Assembly (NCBI GenBank): GCA_949358305.1
Contig: OX442314.1
Location: 29,311,118 to 29,375,117 of the forward strand
Length of the DNA: 64,000 nt
Reading direction: 5' to 3'
DNA from: Strigamia acuminata
Taxonomy: Eukaryota; Arthropoda; Chilopoda; Geophilomorpha; Linotaeniidae
The notes beneath the pieces are model-generated. The model made no database searches, was not told the origin of the DNA, and saw only the letters and a list, made by a program, of their open reading frames with translations. This document shows positions 63,477 through 64,000 of the stretch, piece after piece. Within the stretch, counting starts at the first letter, position 1. The number at the start of each line of letters is the position of its first letter. The position numbers were made by a program, and so were the translations under genes.

Positions 63477-64000
63477 CAGTGGTCAGCAATAGGCGGATTG
63501 CGGTGCAGATACAGACCGCGGAAGGTCGAAACCTGGACCGCGGTGACGTTTTAGCGACAAGTCGTCTTGGCGACGACATATTTTAGCGACGTTTTTCCCT
63601 CGGTTTCTTTGGTGTTTTTGGTGTTTTTTTTTCTTGTTTTTCCTGTTTTTTCCCTGTTTTTTAGGTTTTATTGGTATTTTTTGGGTTGTGTGTGTTTATT
63701 GGGGAGTTTATTTGGTTTTAAAGTGTTTTTTCTGTTTTCTTAGGTTTTTCTTAAAGGTCAAGTGCACTGAGTGGGATTTTTATATTTTCTGAAAGCCCAT
63801 ATTAAAAAACTAATAATCATCGAGAAAAAAATTAAATTGTTTCAGTAATTATTTCAATTTAATGTAACAATCTAAAAACGTAGTTAACAAAAAGCAATGC
63901 ATGATGGTTGCAGACGTCTTGCCCTGCGTCACCAGTTCGAATCAGACAGTCATACACACGCGCAGACTGACTGTCGATTCAAAATTCGATTCGTAATTTT
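63477..64000 (+). mobile_element. Possible hAT-like left end, runs out of window
   Basis: CAGTGGTCAGCAATAGGCGG resembles hAT-element tips. A repeated TTTTAGCGAC word follows, then T/G-rich simple sequence (63590-63770) and a B-box-like GTTCGAATCAGAC near 63932. The right end is outside, so the call is weak. Confidence 0.3.

Overview
The window is AT-rich eukaryotic DNA with spliceosomal introns (many only 50-80 bp), AATAAA signals, dense minisatellites and many transposable elements. A neuropeptide-type GPCR exon ending in the pattern of insect/crustacean AKH/ACP/corazonin receptors, a secreted IGFBP-domain protein, an F-type lectin, C2H2 zinc-finger genes and a Copia element whose primer site matches the internal (anticodon-arm) part of initiator tRNA-Met all suit an arthropod. 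The species and order cannot be named from sequence alone.

Layout. 1-4.8 kb: retroelement-like region with one 812-codon unknown ORF, a candidate LTR and a row of four covarying RNA hairpins. 5.2-6.2 kb (minus): three-exon F-type lectin. 8.2-9.7 kb: solo LTR. 9.96-12.26 kb: six-exon fructose-1,6-bisphosphatase gene. 12.4-13.3 kb (minus): weak hypothetical gene. 13.7-18.5 kb: two tandem EndoG-family nuclease-like genes, both lacking the catalytic DRGH motif. 19.0-37.0 kb: three BTB/kelch-like copies (two intact, one frameshifted) interleaved with two further EndoG-like copies (one truncated, one dead), plus nested solo LTRs (25-28 kb), another solo LTR (21-22 kb), a gag remnant and a frame-broken cystine-knot-type peptide gene. 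37.2-44.6 kb: a large palindrome carrying head-to-head nine-finger zinc-finger genes, split by a young full-length Copia element with apparently identical LTRs. 45-50 kb: gene-poor, with MITEs and minisatellites. 50.4-59.06 kb (minus): four-exon IGFBP N-terminal-domain gene with two introns of about 4 kb full of MITEs, palindromes and GC-rich islands. 60.16-60.61 kb (minus): last exon of the GPCR; the rest lies to the right, not recognised here. 60.6-64 kb: no gene seen.

The EndoG-like genes and BTB genes form a cluster that was duplicated as a unit, with shared flanks and a shared terminal exon. This is the most unusual gene content. The metabolic and signalling genes (FBPase, IGFBP-domain protein, GPCR) look like unrelated neighbours. 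A second theme is a series of minisatellites at separate loci with nearly the same 20-21 bp period, each unit carrying an A- or T-tract.
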